A stretch of 64,000 nt of DNA from Latrodectus hesperus (GCA_037975125.1 CM075862.1:76985960-77049959); one strand, 5' to 3'. Numbered from the stretch's first letter, positions 33,173 to 48,942 are shown. Translations and numbers: made by a program. The notes: generated from the letters alone by a model not told the origin.

Positions 33173-34423
33173 CGAGGGTTACTCTGAAATTTTTAAGATA
33201 CGCGCAGACGAGAATTTACAAAATAAAAATAACGGTTTAATTTTAAAGTACAAAGTATTTTAACACAGAAGACAATTTTTTACTGACTTACTTCAACTTA
33301 TTTAGCGTGGAATAAATTTTAAACAGAAGAGAAAATGGAGTTGACGCGAGAACATTTTCGCGCTATGATTTTCTATTATTTCAAAGCAGGATTAAATCAA
33401 GAAGAATGCGTTCAACGGTTGCAGTTAGCATTGGGTGATGAATCTCCAGCTCGTTCTACTGTATTCAGATGATTTAGAGAATTTAGAAGAGGTCGCAATT
33501 TTCTTCAGGATGAAGAACACACAGGAAGGCCGCCGTCGGCAGTAATCATGGATAATGTGTCTGCCATTCGAAAAATGTTAATGGATGATAGTCGCTGTAC
33601 CTATCAAATGATACAGAAGGAACTTAACATTGGATCCGCAGCCATACACAAAATCATTCATGAAAAATTACATATGAAAAAAGTAGTTTGCCGTTGAAAG
33701 AGGAGCCGAAAAAGAGGAGCGTGTCAGAATCAGTAAATAAATTCTTAATGTGCTGAATGTTGGTGGCCACCATCATTTCTAAAATTGTAACAGGTGATGA
33801 AACGTAGATACCCATTTTTGACGTTCCAACACGTCAAGAAAGCAAAGTATGGGTCTTTGAAGATGATTCCACGCCGACAATGGTGAAAAAACAACGCGCA
33901 CTGAAAAAAGTGATGTATGCCGTTTTCTTCAAAAGTACGGGATTGGTCAAAGCCATCAAGTTGGAAGGACAAAAGACAGTAACAGCAAACTGGTTTACCA
34001 CTAAATGTCTTCCAGAAATTCTACAAGAACTGAATGTTAGGGGACTAATGATTCACCATGACAATGCATCTTCACATACAGCCGGATTAACAGTTGAGTA
34101 TCTTAAACAAAAACAAATTAAAGTGATCGAACATCCGCCGTATTCATCTGATCTAGCTATGTGCGACTTTTGGTTATTCTTTAATCTAAAAATGAACTTA
34201 CATGGACGCCGTTTTCATTCAGAAGAAGAGATTGATTGATGCGGCTATAAATGCATTTTTTTCATCTATTCGAAGAAATGAATGGCTGAGACATTTAATT
34301 TGTGGAAAATTCGTCTACAAAAGTGTATTGATGCTGGAGAAGACTACTTTGAACCCACCTAAAATTTTGTAAGTATAACTTTAAAAACCTAGTTGTATCT
34401 CAAAAATTTCAGAATGACCCTCG
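33173..34423 (+). mobile_element. Complete mariner transposon, copy 2 (different family)
   Basis: The element is 1251 bp, flanked by TA (33171-33172, 34424-34425). Its inverted ends start CGAGGGT and share CTGAAATTTTT.AGATAC; they are less perfect than in copy 1. The ends and the transposase are unlike the element at 31263, so the two neighbours come from different mariner families. Confidence 0.9.
33335..34362 (+). pseudogene. Mariner transposase (DD34D), multiply broken
   Basis: It starts MELTREHFRAMIFYYFKAGL. A TGA stands where this family has the Trp of the WFREF motif, about 47 codons in. The N-terminal DNA-binding domains continue to VVCR near 33695, after which sequence is missing or shifted (the usual WVPH linker is absent). 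The catalytic part reads KIVTGDET (first Asp), then a stop and a frame change. From 33880 a clean frame runs VKKQRALKKVMYAVFF, MIHHDNASSHTAG (second Asp), EHPPYSSDLAMCDFWLFF (third Asp). The last two aspartates are 34 residues apart as expected. A 4-bp duplication of TGAT near 34237 shifts the frame once more, and the C-terminal end finishes near 34362. A dead copy with recognisable catalytic residues. Confidence 0.85.
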
Positions 34424-34425
34424 TA

Positions 34426-36183
<1,758 letters not shown>

Positions 36184-36647
36184 CAATCGGCAGTCCTGAT
36201 GACACTAGCTGACCTCAGCGTTCGTCTGGAATCAGAATTTCCTGAAAAAAAATGAACAGGAGCAGTAACATGTTCAAAAAATTTTTTAAAACAGTGTTGT
36301 CAATTCTCAATTCGTCTTTTCAGCTCTCAACCAAATCGTCGTCGCTATCATCGTCGTTGTCCCTTGAATCTAAGATTCCGTCATGGAGGACTTCTTCGTC
36401 TTCATCTGGTTAGAGCATCTGTAGCTACATCTTCACTCTCGTCTTTGGCCATCTTCAAAAGGAAACGTCTTGAACACATCACAGTTACTATTCCTTTTTT
36501 TTTTAATTTGAAAAAGTAACAGTCTGAAATATAAAGTTTTAGTCTTAAAAAATAGCAATTCTGTGGGTAATCAAATCAGGAGTCAAAAAGTCAAAATCAG
36601 GAGTTGGTCGTCATCGGTGTCTTCTCTTCTTCTTCTTTCAGCAAATT
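36184..36647 (-). other. Untranslated region between integrase and 3' LTR
   Basis: About 460 bp with no open frame. No strong purine run abuts the LTR: the minus strand just before it reads CAGGACTGCCGATTG, so the polypurine tract is not identified. Confidence 0.6.
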
Positions 36648-38051
36648 TTAAATTACATCGGGCCAAGGCTTCAGATACTCAGCACAAGTACTGGTAATCA
36701 GGGGACCTTCGGTAAAACCAATTTTTTGAACATCGTAGGTGTCATTGTTCTTAACTTTCATTATTTTGTAGGGGCCTAAATATTTGGGTTTTAACTTGAG
36801 ACCTGGACCTTGTTGTATGCGTTTAATAGCAACAATATCATTTATTTTGAATTTCCTTGCTTGTTTTCTTCTTAAATTATAGGTTTTGCGATTTTCATTT
36901 TGAACTTTTAAAATTTGTTTTTTAGCTTCTTTTCTAAGATTATCGCGATTATTAATGAAATCTATTCGCTTTTCTGCGTCTAAGAGATCTTTAATTTTAA
37001 CATCAATTTTTTGCTTCATTTTTGCACCAAACAACAATTCAAATGGCGTTGTGTTAATACTTCTGTGAAAAGTTGAGTTTATAACCTGTTGTACATTACT
37101 AACATGCAAATACCATTTAGCTGGGTTATCTATCGACATTTTAGACAAAACAGAAATTATACTGGAATTAAGGCACTTTACTTGACCATTAGCTCTAGGT
37201 AAACCGGTGGTTACACAAATATGTTTAATTTCTTCACGGCGACAATATTCTTCGAAATCATTTGAAGTAAATGCGGAACCTTTATCCGAAATAATGCAAG
37301 AGGGATTACCGAAAACAGTCTTTTGGAGTTCTAACTTCGAAATTACTTCAGAAGCGTCAGTAGATTTAGTTGGGTAAAGCCAAACAAATTTGGTAAAACT
37401 ATCAATCACGGCAAATATATATTTATATTTCTTATGAGCACTTTCTAATGGGCCTAAATGATCTACATGATATGTGTGTAAAGGAGTGTCGTCTTTCTCA
37501 ATTGGATGTAGTTCTCCTTCTTGTTTACCTCTTTTTCGATTGCTTAAAATACATGGTATACAATTAGATATACATCTCTCGATTTTTTGTTTAATTTGAG
37601 GAATGTAAAAGTTAGAATTTAAATTATCTTCTGTTCTTTTAACTGCAAAATGACCTTTCTCGTGTGCAGATTTAATTATACTCATTTGCATTTCGTCTGG
37701 GACTACTAACAATTCATTACCATTAATATATTTATAAAGAACATCATTTTTGAGTAAATAATCATCATGAGGTTTTTGTTTTAATATCTCTTTAATTGTT
37801 TTGATATGTTCGTCTGTGTTTTGTGCTTGAATTATTTTTAGTGTTAAACTATCTTGAGCTATCATACAAATTGGATTTCTGCTTAAAGCATCAACATGTC
37901 GCATACTAGAACCTTTTCTGTGTTCAATTGTGTAGTCAAAATCACTTAGCATTAGAGCCCATCTAGCAATTTTTGAGCATAAATCTTTTTTGTTCATCGT
38001 CATAGCAAAAGCATTACAGTCAGTAACTATTTTAAAAGGAATTCCCAACAC
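36648..38051 (-). pseudogene. Gypsy pol: end of RNase H, and integrase
   Basis: 467 codons on the minus strand. Residues 1-60 complete the RNase H/connection region (TDCNAFAMTM, RHVDALSRNP). The integrase zinc-binding part has H130, H134, C164 and C167. The catalytic core has D197 (YHVDHLG) and D256 (IISDKGSAF). Exactly 35 residues later, where DD35E integrases need Glu, there is K292 (RANGQVKCLN; codon 37176-37178). A GPY/F-type module (KYLGPYKIMKV) near the C-terminus precedes the stop at 36648. The start Met is arbitrary: the frame is entered by a one-base slip relative to the upstream frame (38027-38075). Without Glu this integrase should be inactive, on family knowledge. Confidence 0.9.
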
Positions 38052-38641
38052 ATATACCCTAAATTTTTTAAAGCTTCTATGACAGCCATTACTTCTAATT
38101 CGTAACTAGAATATTTTCGTTCAGCTTCTGTTGTTTTCTTACTCATGTAGTAAACAGGGTGGAACTGATTATCTGTTAGGGACTTTTGAATAAGTGTGGC
38201 ACCATAACCATCAATGCTGGCATCACAATGAATTTCGGTTTCACTTTGAGGGTTAAAAATAGCAAGAACGGGTTCCGTAGATAAAATGTATTTCAATTGG
38301 TTGAAGGAATTTCTTTCCTTTTCACCAAATTTAAATTTAGACTCTTTTCTCAATAAATCACTTAAAGGTTTAGCAATAATAGAATAATTCTTAATAAACT
38401 TTCTAAAGTAACCAGTCAGTCCTAAAAAGCTCTGAACGTCTTTTGTTGTTTTTGGTTTGGGAAACTTAATTACAGCTTTCGTTTTATTTATTGATGGGTG
38501 TAATTTACCATTTATTATTTTATAGCCTAAAAATTCAATTTCACGTTTCAAAAATTTACATTTCTTTAAGTTCAATTCCAGTCCATACTCCGACGCAGTT
38601 TGCAGGACAAGTTTAAGTTTTCTAACACCTTCGGTTTCGTT
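38027..38641 (-). pseudogene. Gypsy pol: RT thumb and RNase H
   Basis: It continues in the same frame as the Gag-protease-RT segment after one nonsense codon (TAA, 38642-38644). It gives the RT tail (KKCKFLKREIEFLGYKI), the connection (VQSFLGLTGYFRKFI), and RNase H (IHCDASIDGYGATLIQ, YSSYELEVMAVIEALK). It runs out of frame in an A run near 38065, where the next segment is one base out of register. A one-base change in a homopolymer could also be a sequencing or assembly error. Confidence 0.9.
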
Positions 38642-40543
38642 TTAGGCAGGAATAATTAAGTCATCCATATAAATCACTACAACACCGTCTTTTAATAATT
38701 GTCTAAACACATTATTAATGTATTTCTGAAAAATACTAGGAGAATTTGTTAATCCAAATGGGCACTTCAAAAACTCATACTGACCATCGTGTGTAACGAA
38801 TGAAGTGTATTTTTGGGAATTTTCTTCAACGTCAACATGGAAGAAGCCATTTCTTAAATCCAAAGTTGTGAACACTACAGAAGAATGTAATTTATCTATT
38901 ACGTCATCAATAACTGGCAAAGGGAAATGTTCACGAACCGTTTTCTTACTAAGCCGTCTATAATCAATACAAAGTCTGTGAGAATTATCTTTTTTCTTAA
39001 CTAATACTACAGGTGAAGAGAAATCAGAAGAACTATTACGAATTATTCCCTTAGCTAACCATTCTTCAATTTGAGCTTCAATTATTTTTTTCTCAAAAGG
39101 TGGTAGTCGTCGAGGGGATGAACAAATAGGGATTTCATCAGTTAAATTAATTTTCATCTTAACATCAACATTTTTAATTTTATTAGGAACATAATTTTCT
39201 ATTAATGAATGTATTTCAGAACACAATGATTTATCTTTAATGTGACTTAGATCTATTTCCGATTCATCGTTAAGATTTACAAAATTAATTAAGAAATTAT
39301 CTATTTCGTTCTTGTTAGTGTGAAACGATACTTCATTGGTTGAAACTATTAAAGTACCTTGATTAATAATGTCAGTTCCTACAATTAAATCAAAACTTAC
39401 AGAGTCATCATTTATAACAAAAATATTTGTATTAACTTTCGAATTATCAATTTCAACTTCTGCATTAAAATAACCTAGTGGTTTAATTGATTTCATTCCT
39501 AAACCAGTCAACGAGATATTAGAAGATTGTAAACTTATGGGGTCTTTAATTTTATTAAATAAACTCTTTTTCAAAATCGTTTTCTGACTTCCAGTATCAA
39601 TTAACGAAGTTACATTCAAAGTACCAATTTTAACATCCTTAAGAATAAAATTTTCACAAGTTATTGAATTCACTTTCGGCTTATCATCAAATGGACCAGT
39701 TTCTTTTGATTTCGGACATTCCGAAGCTTTATGCCCAAAAGATTGACATGAAAAACACAATAATCCCTTGTCTTTATGTATACAATATTTAGAAATATGT
39801 GAACGTGAACCACAATTATAACACACTCTATTTTTTGAATCAAAATTACCATCAAATTTTACTTTATTCTTATTCATATTTTCATATTTAGAATTAAATT
39901 TATCATTACTATCATATTTTAATTTATTTTTATCAAAAGAATAAGATCTAAAATTTGCATCATGTTTTGTTTTCATTTTATCGAAAGCATATTTACTCTT
40001 TGCTGAATCACTTTTCATTACTTCATACACTTTAAGTTTATCTTTAAATTCTATCAAGTTTTTGCATCCATAGAGAATAATTTTATTTTCATGTTTATCA
40101 TTAAGTCCTTTAATCACATAATGTATTAACGCGGCGTCATCAATTTTTCCTGAGCGACCCAGTTCTTTCATTTTTAAAAAATATTCCTGAACGGATTCTG
40201 AGTCTTTCATTTTCCTCTTACTAAGTAATTCGTGAAGACTAGCTGAATTTATTTCAACAGAAAATTCGTCAATTAAGGCATCTTTCAATTTTTCCCACGA
40301 GTTTATTTCCGGCTCTGTTCTAACAAATAATAAGGCATTTCCACCAAGCGATCTTTTAGCAAAAATAAACTTTTGTGAATCTGATAAATGGAATAGTTTC
40401 GATACATTTTCAAAACTCTCTATCCAGTTATTAATGTTTTCATGCGACTCAGCATTAAATTTGGTAATTGTGCTTTCGATATCGGAATAATTGATATAAG
40501 CATTTTGAGAATCATTATTTTTACCAAGTTCATTATCACACAC
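38642..40543 (-). pseudogene. Gypsy Gag, protease and reverse transcriptase
   Basis: 633 codons on the minus strand. Residues ~35-180 are a Gag capsid-like region (WEKLKDALIDEF, VQEYFLKMKELG). Two CCHC zinc knuckles (C-X2-C-X4-H-X4-C) lie at 241-254 and 263-276 and bind the RNA genome. The retropepsin-type active site DTG is at 316-318 (LIDTGSQ). The RT starts near residue 470 with LAKGIIRNSSSDFSSPVVLV, then CIDYRRL, and ends with the catalytic box YMDD at 625-628, just before an in-frame TAA. Gag and Pol share one frame here, so no programmed frameshift between them is visible. The N-terminal Met is arbitrary: upstream Gag sequence lies in another frame because of a local 15-bp repeat expansion (40531-40585). 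Confidence 0.9.
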
Positions 40544-40585
40544 ATTTAAAGTACATTATCACACACATATCATTATCACACACAT
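40531..40585 (-). repeat. Three copies of a 15-bp motif breaking gag
   Basis: The minus-strand motif ATGTGTGTGATAATG occurs at 40571-40585, 40554-40568 and 40531-40545. From the first to the last copy the net gain is 40 bp, which is not a multiple of three. This explains why the Gag frame before and after differ by one. Confidence 0.8.
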
Positions 40586-40694
40586 TTTTATTTCCACATT
40601 GCATTGGAGAATCTGCTTTGTTTTCCTTTTTGTTTGTTTCGTCTACATCCGATTCCGACATACAGGCGTCGCTAATTCCCTCAGCTAAAGAGTT

Positions 40695-40997
40695 CTAAGA
40701 GCACAATTGTTCAAGTATTCTTTTTCCTATTTCAAATTTATTTCCTTCGAAAGAGATATCTAAAATGTTAGAAATTGTAATTAATTCGTTCAAAGAAAAA
40801 TTATTTTCTATTACTTTTAATTTCTTTTTAAACTCTTCACTTTCGATTTCAAAATTAAAACCAGAAAATTCTCTTATACGCTTTCGATTTGACCGGTCTC
40901 CGTCAGAATCGAAAATAAATTTATGTAGAAGTTTTACTTTGTCCGACTTAATGATCTGCAATGCAATGCGTATCTTTTTGATGTCATTTAACTTCAT
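40695..40997 (-). pseudogene. Gypsy Gag N-terminal part with SAP-like motif
   Basis: 100 codons on the minus strand starting MKLNDIKKIRIALQIIK, the first sizeable frame after the primer site, so 40997 is probably the true polyprotein start. Residues ~66-100 (FSLNELITISNILDIS...GNKFEIGKRILEQL) fit the helix-turn-helix pattern of a SAP-type nucleic-acid-binding motif; this is my reading, not a search result. A basic patch (RSNRKRIREF) precedes it. The frame stops at TAG (40695-40697). Translation past that stop gives about 45 further codons in the same frame (SDVDETNKKEN...) before the repeat expansion at 40531-40585. Confidence 0.7.
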
Positions 40998-41051
40998 CTT
41001 GAAATAAAGAAAATGTACATACCCTTTTCAGATGTTTTTATCCTTTCTTTT

Positions 41052-41066
41052 CCACTTCTGACAGCA
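41052..41066 (-). promoter_or_regulatory. Primer binding site, tRNA-Leu type
   Basis: On the minus strand, seven bases inside the 5' LTR end, TGCTGTCAGAAGTGG matches the complement of the 3' end of animal tRNA-Leu (...CCACTTCTGACA-CCA) at all but one position: the third base is C instead of G. It primes minus-strand DNA synthesis. Confidence 0.75.
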
Positions 41067-41073
41067 AAATATG

Positions 41074-41464
<391 letters not shown>

Positions 41465-41732
41465 CACTATCTATGACTAATAATGAATATTTTAATTAGA
41501 AGTAATTCGGTTCATCTAAAGAATAATATGTGCCGTATTATGGCATAATGTTACAATTCTAGACTAAGAAAATAAGATTTGTAAATTTATAGCAATAGAA
41601 TAAAGTATTTGAAATGCTGTAAATTTATTACATGAAAATCCTGTTGATCAAAATGTCTTGCAAACTTCAAATAATAGTATCTCAGTTTAGCAAATTATAA
41701 ACATAATAGAATATACATAAATACATAAAAGT

Positions 41733-41895
41733 ACAGGTGAGCTACGAACTGTACTTTTAGGTTAATGGGTTTGGAATACTCACCCATCACCATTAATGCC
41801 TCTTAATTTAGAGTCATGGTTAGGTGACGAAGTCACACCTGAGCTGGCATCCTCCTCCAAACATCTACGCCATAATAATAGGAGATAGGAAGACT
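41733..41895 (-). repeat. Dispersed repeat D, partial copy
   Basis: It shares ACAGGTGAGC, TTTTAGGTTAATGGGTT, TACTCACCCATCA and GGTGACGAAGTCACACCTGAG with 48475-48785, same strand. Confidence 0.6.
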
Positions 41896-42735
41896 TTACG
41901 AAAAAATACATCAGCGAATCGAAAAATACATCAGCATAAAATTTTATGCCTCTTGAGGTTTGAAATGAAAAGGATGCTTGGATGGTAATTTTTAAATGGT
42001 CATGTTCATGATAATATGATGATTTTAGGTTCAACGAGCTATAGATCGTACTACCAAATATTTGGAAATTTTGTAATTTGTAGCAGCCTAATAACCGAAT
42101 ACTGACAATAAAATCTTTTGAGACTTAAACATATAATTTTTTCTGGGTGAATTTTTCCTTAAATAGTGAACTGTAATTACATATTAAAGAGATGAAGTTT
42201 GGAAAATTCTCAAACATCCACCTCTGAAAGTGTGCATAAAGAAAATAGAACTTTCACTCCTCATTATTTAAAAGTGGCTTATGTCAAAAGCGAGACATTT
42301 CACGCCGACAGATAAAGACCTACTTTTTAGCAGTATTAATTTTAAATTGATAGAAGTTTTGAGAGTCATATTCAACTAATATTTATGTTGGATTTATGGT
42401 AAAAATTTGGTAAGTAATAAATAATAATGAAAATTCTAACCATGCTAATTTTACTCTCTCTAAAGAATCATAAATTAAAATCGAGTGTGATATGATGATA
42501 AAACATATTTTTATGTAACATCATTTCGGACAGAAGCATTGTTTTAGTTTCGAAGTAAATCAACAATCATCATACGAATTCACAGTTTTCACAGACCCCA
42601 TTTATGAAAATTTTATATTCAAATTAAAGTAATGAAGAAAAAATATGAAACAAAAGTATTTATTGATGTGGAATTCAAATATAGACACAAATTGTTTACA
42701 TTAACTAGCACCGAAATTTTGCAGGAAAGGTTATA
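41896..42735. other. Unannotated AT-rich stretch
   Basis: Nothing recognised. Confidence 0.5.
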
Positions 42736-42739
42736 CAAA

Positions 42740-43106
42740 ATCTTTTCTCTAAGAGTAATAATCTCTCTCAAACAAAGCAAGGTATCAGAGATCTCTTCCA
42801 TTGCTAAACAACTTACTTCTAAAACCTAGGCTGACCCTACTGCTCACCCTTGGTACTTCCAAAGACATCCTGGAGCCGCCACAACAATTAAGGGCTCCAG
42901 AGTACATCAGACGACACTGTCTCGACTTTCTACTGGCCACTTGAAGTGTATGATCTTTAAAGACGGTGAAAGAAAATACCCATCATGCCCCAAGTGCGAC
43001 AATGCTCCGTTTTGCCCGCAACACATCTTGAAGTGCTTGGGGTTTTCTCGTGAGCAGGCTGTGAAAAGTCCACATATAGCTTTTGGACTTTTTGGCTGTC
43101 TATGAT
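42740..43106 (+). pseudogene. Non-LTR retrotransposon pol C-terminal relic
   Basis: One plus-strand frame reads AISSLKQSK-like sequence, then QLTSKT, a TAG stop at 42827-42829, and in the same frame HPWYFQRHPGAATTIKGSR, TTLSRLSTGHLKCM, YPSCPKCDN, HILKCLGF, ending in TGA at 43104-43106. The RL.(S/T)GHL...C..C......HIL.C pattern is typical of the tail after the RNase H domain of Jockey/I-like non-LTR retrotransposon proteins; the conserved Cys and His (CPKC...H...C) are all there. RT and RNase H domains are not present upstream in readable form, so this is a 5'-truncated or decayed copy. It is a sense relic with a single stop. The upstream limit is uncertain. Confidence 0.7.
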
Positions 43107-44094
43107 TTCATGGATCTGGTCTAGTTCCACTAGACCGGATGGGTATTAGTCCCACCACCACAAAACAAGGTATATTGTAGAAGTCTAAATAGTACAATTA
43201 TCATTACTGAAGCAATGCGTAAGTGGTAAAATCTTTTGGACTTGTACATTTTGGCAACTGAAAAAATAAGGAATTTACTTAAGACAATCTTTTGCGATTT
43301 TCTCATTGCTTTTTACTTTAAGAAATGGATATATTTGGCTTACCAAACGGTAAAGACTTATAAGATTCATCAAAAAACTTTTATACAAGTATTATTGCCT
43401 TATTTTGATATTGTTTATTTTTACCTTTTTAAATTTTTCAGTACTTTGTATCCGTTTACTATATTACCCTACTCACTTTTTGGTCATTTGCCTTATATTT
43501 TCTGTAATTACGCTAATTGATGATCTATCAATACCAATGTTGATTTATTAAATTTTGATAAAATGACATATCGCTTTTAATTTCACTTTCTATTTCTTTT
43601 GATATTTTTATAACTGTATAAGAAACCGTTTTTTATTGTTTTAAAAGGCTTTAAGAAACATGAACATGCTTCTAGTTATTTTACAAATATAAAAAAAGTT
43701 TATTTAAAAATGAAATGATAATTGAAAATTTTAGACCGAAATTTTAACAATTTTAACTGATATAAATAAAAGTCATAGTTATTATGACTTTGTTGCATAC
43801 TATTACAAAAAAATAAAAACGTGTGTTTGGATTTTATTTTAAAATTTACAAAAAAAATAAAGTACATGAGGATTTTATCATAATATTTTTCTGACCAAAT
43901 TAACATATATCAAATAACTAAACTTTTTATTAAAAATGCGACTTATTTATATTTTCTAAGTTCTCCTAAAGCATACAAGGGATCGTTAAAAATGCTTATA
44001 CGAGTAATAAAATTGTTAGAACACACACATATATGTTACAGCGAAAATAAGGCACTTGAAAGTAACTTTCTAAAATCAGTATTTTTGTTGTTGT
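43107..44094. other. Unannotated AT-rich stretch
   Basis: A 94-codon open frame (43236-43520) is hydrophobic and aromatic, as expected from AT-rich sequence; not called. Confidence 0.5.
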
Positions 44095-44290
44095 TACTTA
44101 TGACACTTGAACAAGCCAAGCTCGATAGCCGATGTCTTTGCAAATTTTAATTCATTAGGTTGTGCCTTTCGCTTAACCAGAGCACCACGAAGGTGAAAGA
44201 ACGACTTTGCTCTAAGTTCTTCCGATAGATGGCAGCACCAGAGCTTAATGACCAACTACAGAACGTTCAATTCTACAGATTTAACGAGCA
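44095..44290 (-). mobile_element. SINE B, 3' part
   Basis: The minus strand reads GGTGCTGCCATCTATCGGAA, AGAGCAAAGTCGTTCTTTCA, GGTGCTCTGGTTAAGCGAAA and a tail of GGCTTGTTCAAGTG...AACAACAAC, matching the end of the copy at 4115. The tRNA-like head is missing. Confidence 0.75.
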
Positions 44291-44504
44291 CTTACAAGTA
44301 TTTCTTTAGGAGTTCAAAGAAATGTAAAATAAATTATCGTTTCAGCATTAGTTATATATTCATTACAATCCGAAATTGTTTTTCAACGAAAATCGATATC
44401 AAAAATATTTAAGTGACATTTTATTGTTTAGTAGTTATTCTATTGAGCCCGAAGCTAAAGAATTGCAAATCTGCCTTCAATTCATAGGATAGTTGGTTTA
44501 ATTC

Positions 44505-44610
44505 GACTTTGAGTGTGTATATTTGCAGTTCATCAGAATGAACTTTAAACCATAAGTACCGGTTGAATTAGCCCTTATATACAAAAAAATGACCTTAATG
44601 AGACAAATAT
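44505..44610 (+). mobile_element. SINE C, 3' fragment
   Basis: AACTTTAAACCATAAGTACCGGTTGAATTAGCCC...AAAAAATGACC-type sequence resembles the body of the SINE at 49300-49480. Confidence 0.55.
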
Positions 44611-47149
<2,539 letters not shown>

Positions 47150-47850
47150 TTTTTTCATATTCTTGAACTGGTACTTATAGAAAAGAGGCTTTCATTTAAA
47201 TATTTTAATCTTAAATTCTTAAGTAACAGATCTTTATATTTTTGAACTCGTATTTGACAAAAAAGAGTAAATTTTAATTTCAATATTTTAATCTTAATTT
47301 CTTAAGTAAATAATTTATTTGTATTTTTGAACACGTACTGTCAAAGAAGAGTAGTCTTTGATTTTAAAATTTTAATCTCCATTTTTTTTATGTAAATTGT
47401 ATATTTTTATATTTTTTTGAGTCCGTAGTAATAGAAATGAGTAGTATTTAATCTCAATATTTCAATTTTCATTTTTTGTGTTTACAACATTACCTCATAT
47501 TTTTGTAGTAGTGGTAAAATGCTTTTCGAACTCTAAATATTTCCATCCGTTTCAATATTTTTGATTGAACTATGCATCTTCTTATGTTTTCATGCAATAC
47601 CTACAGAATAATAAAAAGTATTCTGCAGTATTATTATTTATATCTATTAATATATCTATCAAAACAATATAGCTTCATAATGTTATACTGTGTGATAATA
47701 TAAAAAGGAATACTCTACAGTCTCAAAATTACTATCTGTACAACATATCGTCATATTTTTCTAGTCATTAAAAAAACAAATATTCTACATTTCAATATTT
47801 GTATCTGTTTACCTATCTAAGAGCAATGTATCTTCATATAATTTTGTAGT
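47150..47850 (+). repeat. Degenerate ~85-bp tandem array
   Basis: TTGAACT(C/G)GTA and variants recur at 47163, 47242, 47327, 47417 and 47502, with ATTTCAATATTTTAATCTTAATTTCTTAAGTAA between them. A weaker continuation is marked by (A/G)(A/G)TATTCT(G/A)CA at about 47618, 47708 and 47782. Confidence 0.5.
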
Positions 47851-48052
47851 TACAACAACAACAAAAAAAACTTACATTCCTAACATATTTTTAATTGAAC
47901 GATGTGACCTAATATTTTCAAAGCCGTCTCTTATACAAAACTTGCATTGTGTCTAGTGTACTTTACTAACCAGCAAAACAAACCAGCGATAATACTCTAA
48001 ATATGCGCGATAAATTACTTGATAAGATAAGTTTATTAACTAATAATCTTTT

Positions 48053-48352
48053 TTTTCCAACGGCGGGCACACTTGGGTGACAAATCCTATGCCACAATAA
48101 GGCCAGAAACTGCTACTCATTTTTGGTTACCCAGCGGCCACCTGTGAACCATGTGACGGAGGCGAGTAGCGTTACCCGCGCCATACCACCACAAACCCGT
48201 TTATAGGGTGCGCCACATTCATACAACATCACAGAAGAAAGGACAGAGAGAACAGAGAAGGAAAGAAACATCCATGTCCGAAATGGGATTCGAACCCGGG
48301 ACCAATAGCTCAGGAGAGTCAGGAACGCTAACCACTCAAACATCGGTCGGCC
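48053..48352 (-). mobile_element. tRNA-derived SINE, family A (long form)
   Basis: It has the same layout as 8863-9162. On the minus strand the head is GGCCGACCGATG...AGTGGTTAGCG, the B box GGTTCGAATCC lies at about 48288-48298, the CACCCTATAAACGGG block follows, and the end is at TTTTTCC. About 300 bp. Confidence 0.85.
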
Positions 48353-48474
48353 TAACTATTAATCTGGTTGAGGACAAATAGTTATTTCTTTCCGAGATTT
48401 CACCATGACTATTGCACTTCCAAAGTTATCTGAGTGTGGAAAAAACTTATACACATATACATACATAGTAGGAC

Positions 48475-48785
48475 AGGTGAGCCCCTAACTATACCTTTAG
48501 GTTAATGGGTTCGGACTACTCACCAATCAACAATTCGCTTCGTCATTTGAACAGGGTCAGATGACGAGCTCAAACTTGAGCTAGAACCCTCACCATTATA
48601 TCCACGCTACACCAGTGGCAGGATTTTGGAAGTCATTGATTAAGATCTGGATGTCCCAAACCCATGCAGCTCCAGCAACCTAGTGAAAGAGAGAGTGAGT
48701 GGTCACCCTTCCATTCACTAATTGCGGTGATTGATACTTCGCTGATCTTAACGGGAAGCGGCGTGAAGCTAATGAGCTACTGGAG
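48475..48785 (-). repeat. Dispersed repeat D, longest copy
   Basis: The minus strand reads CTTCACGCCGCTTCCCGTTA, CCACTGGTGTAGCGTGGATA, GCTCGTCATCTGACC, CCATTAACCTAAAGGTA and GGGGCTCACCTG, matching 3140-3435 and the shorter copies at 41733 and 16121. Confidence 0.65.
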
Positions 48786-48852
48786 CATGTTTATATTCAT
48801 GTACAGTTAAAGCATAAAATAAATTATACATGATTTCTATAGATAACAATGT

Positions 48853-48855
<3 letters not shown>

Positions 48856-48897
<42 letters not shown>
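48856..48897. repeat. (AT)n microsatellite
   Basis: 42 bp of AT dinucleotide. Confidence 0.9.
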
Positions 48898-48900
<3 letters not shown>

Positions 48901-48942
48901 CACTTGTTTGTATTTATATATACATACATATTAATATATATA

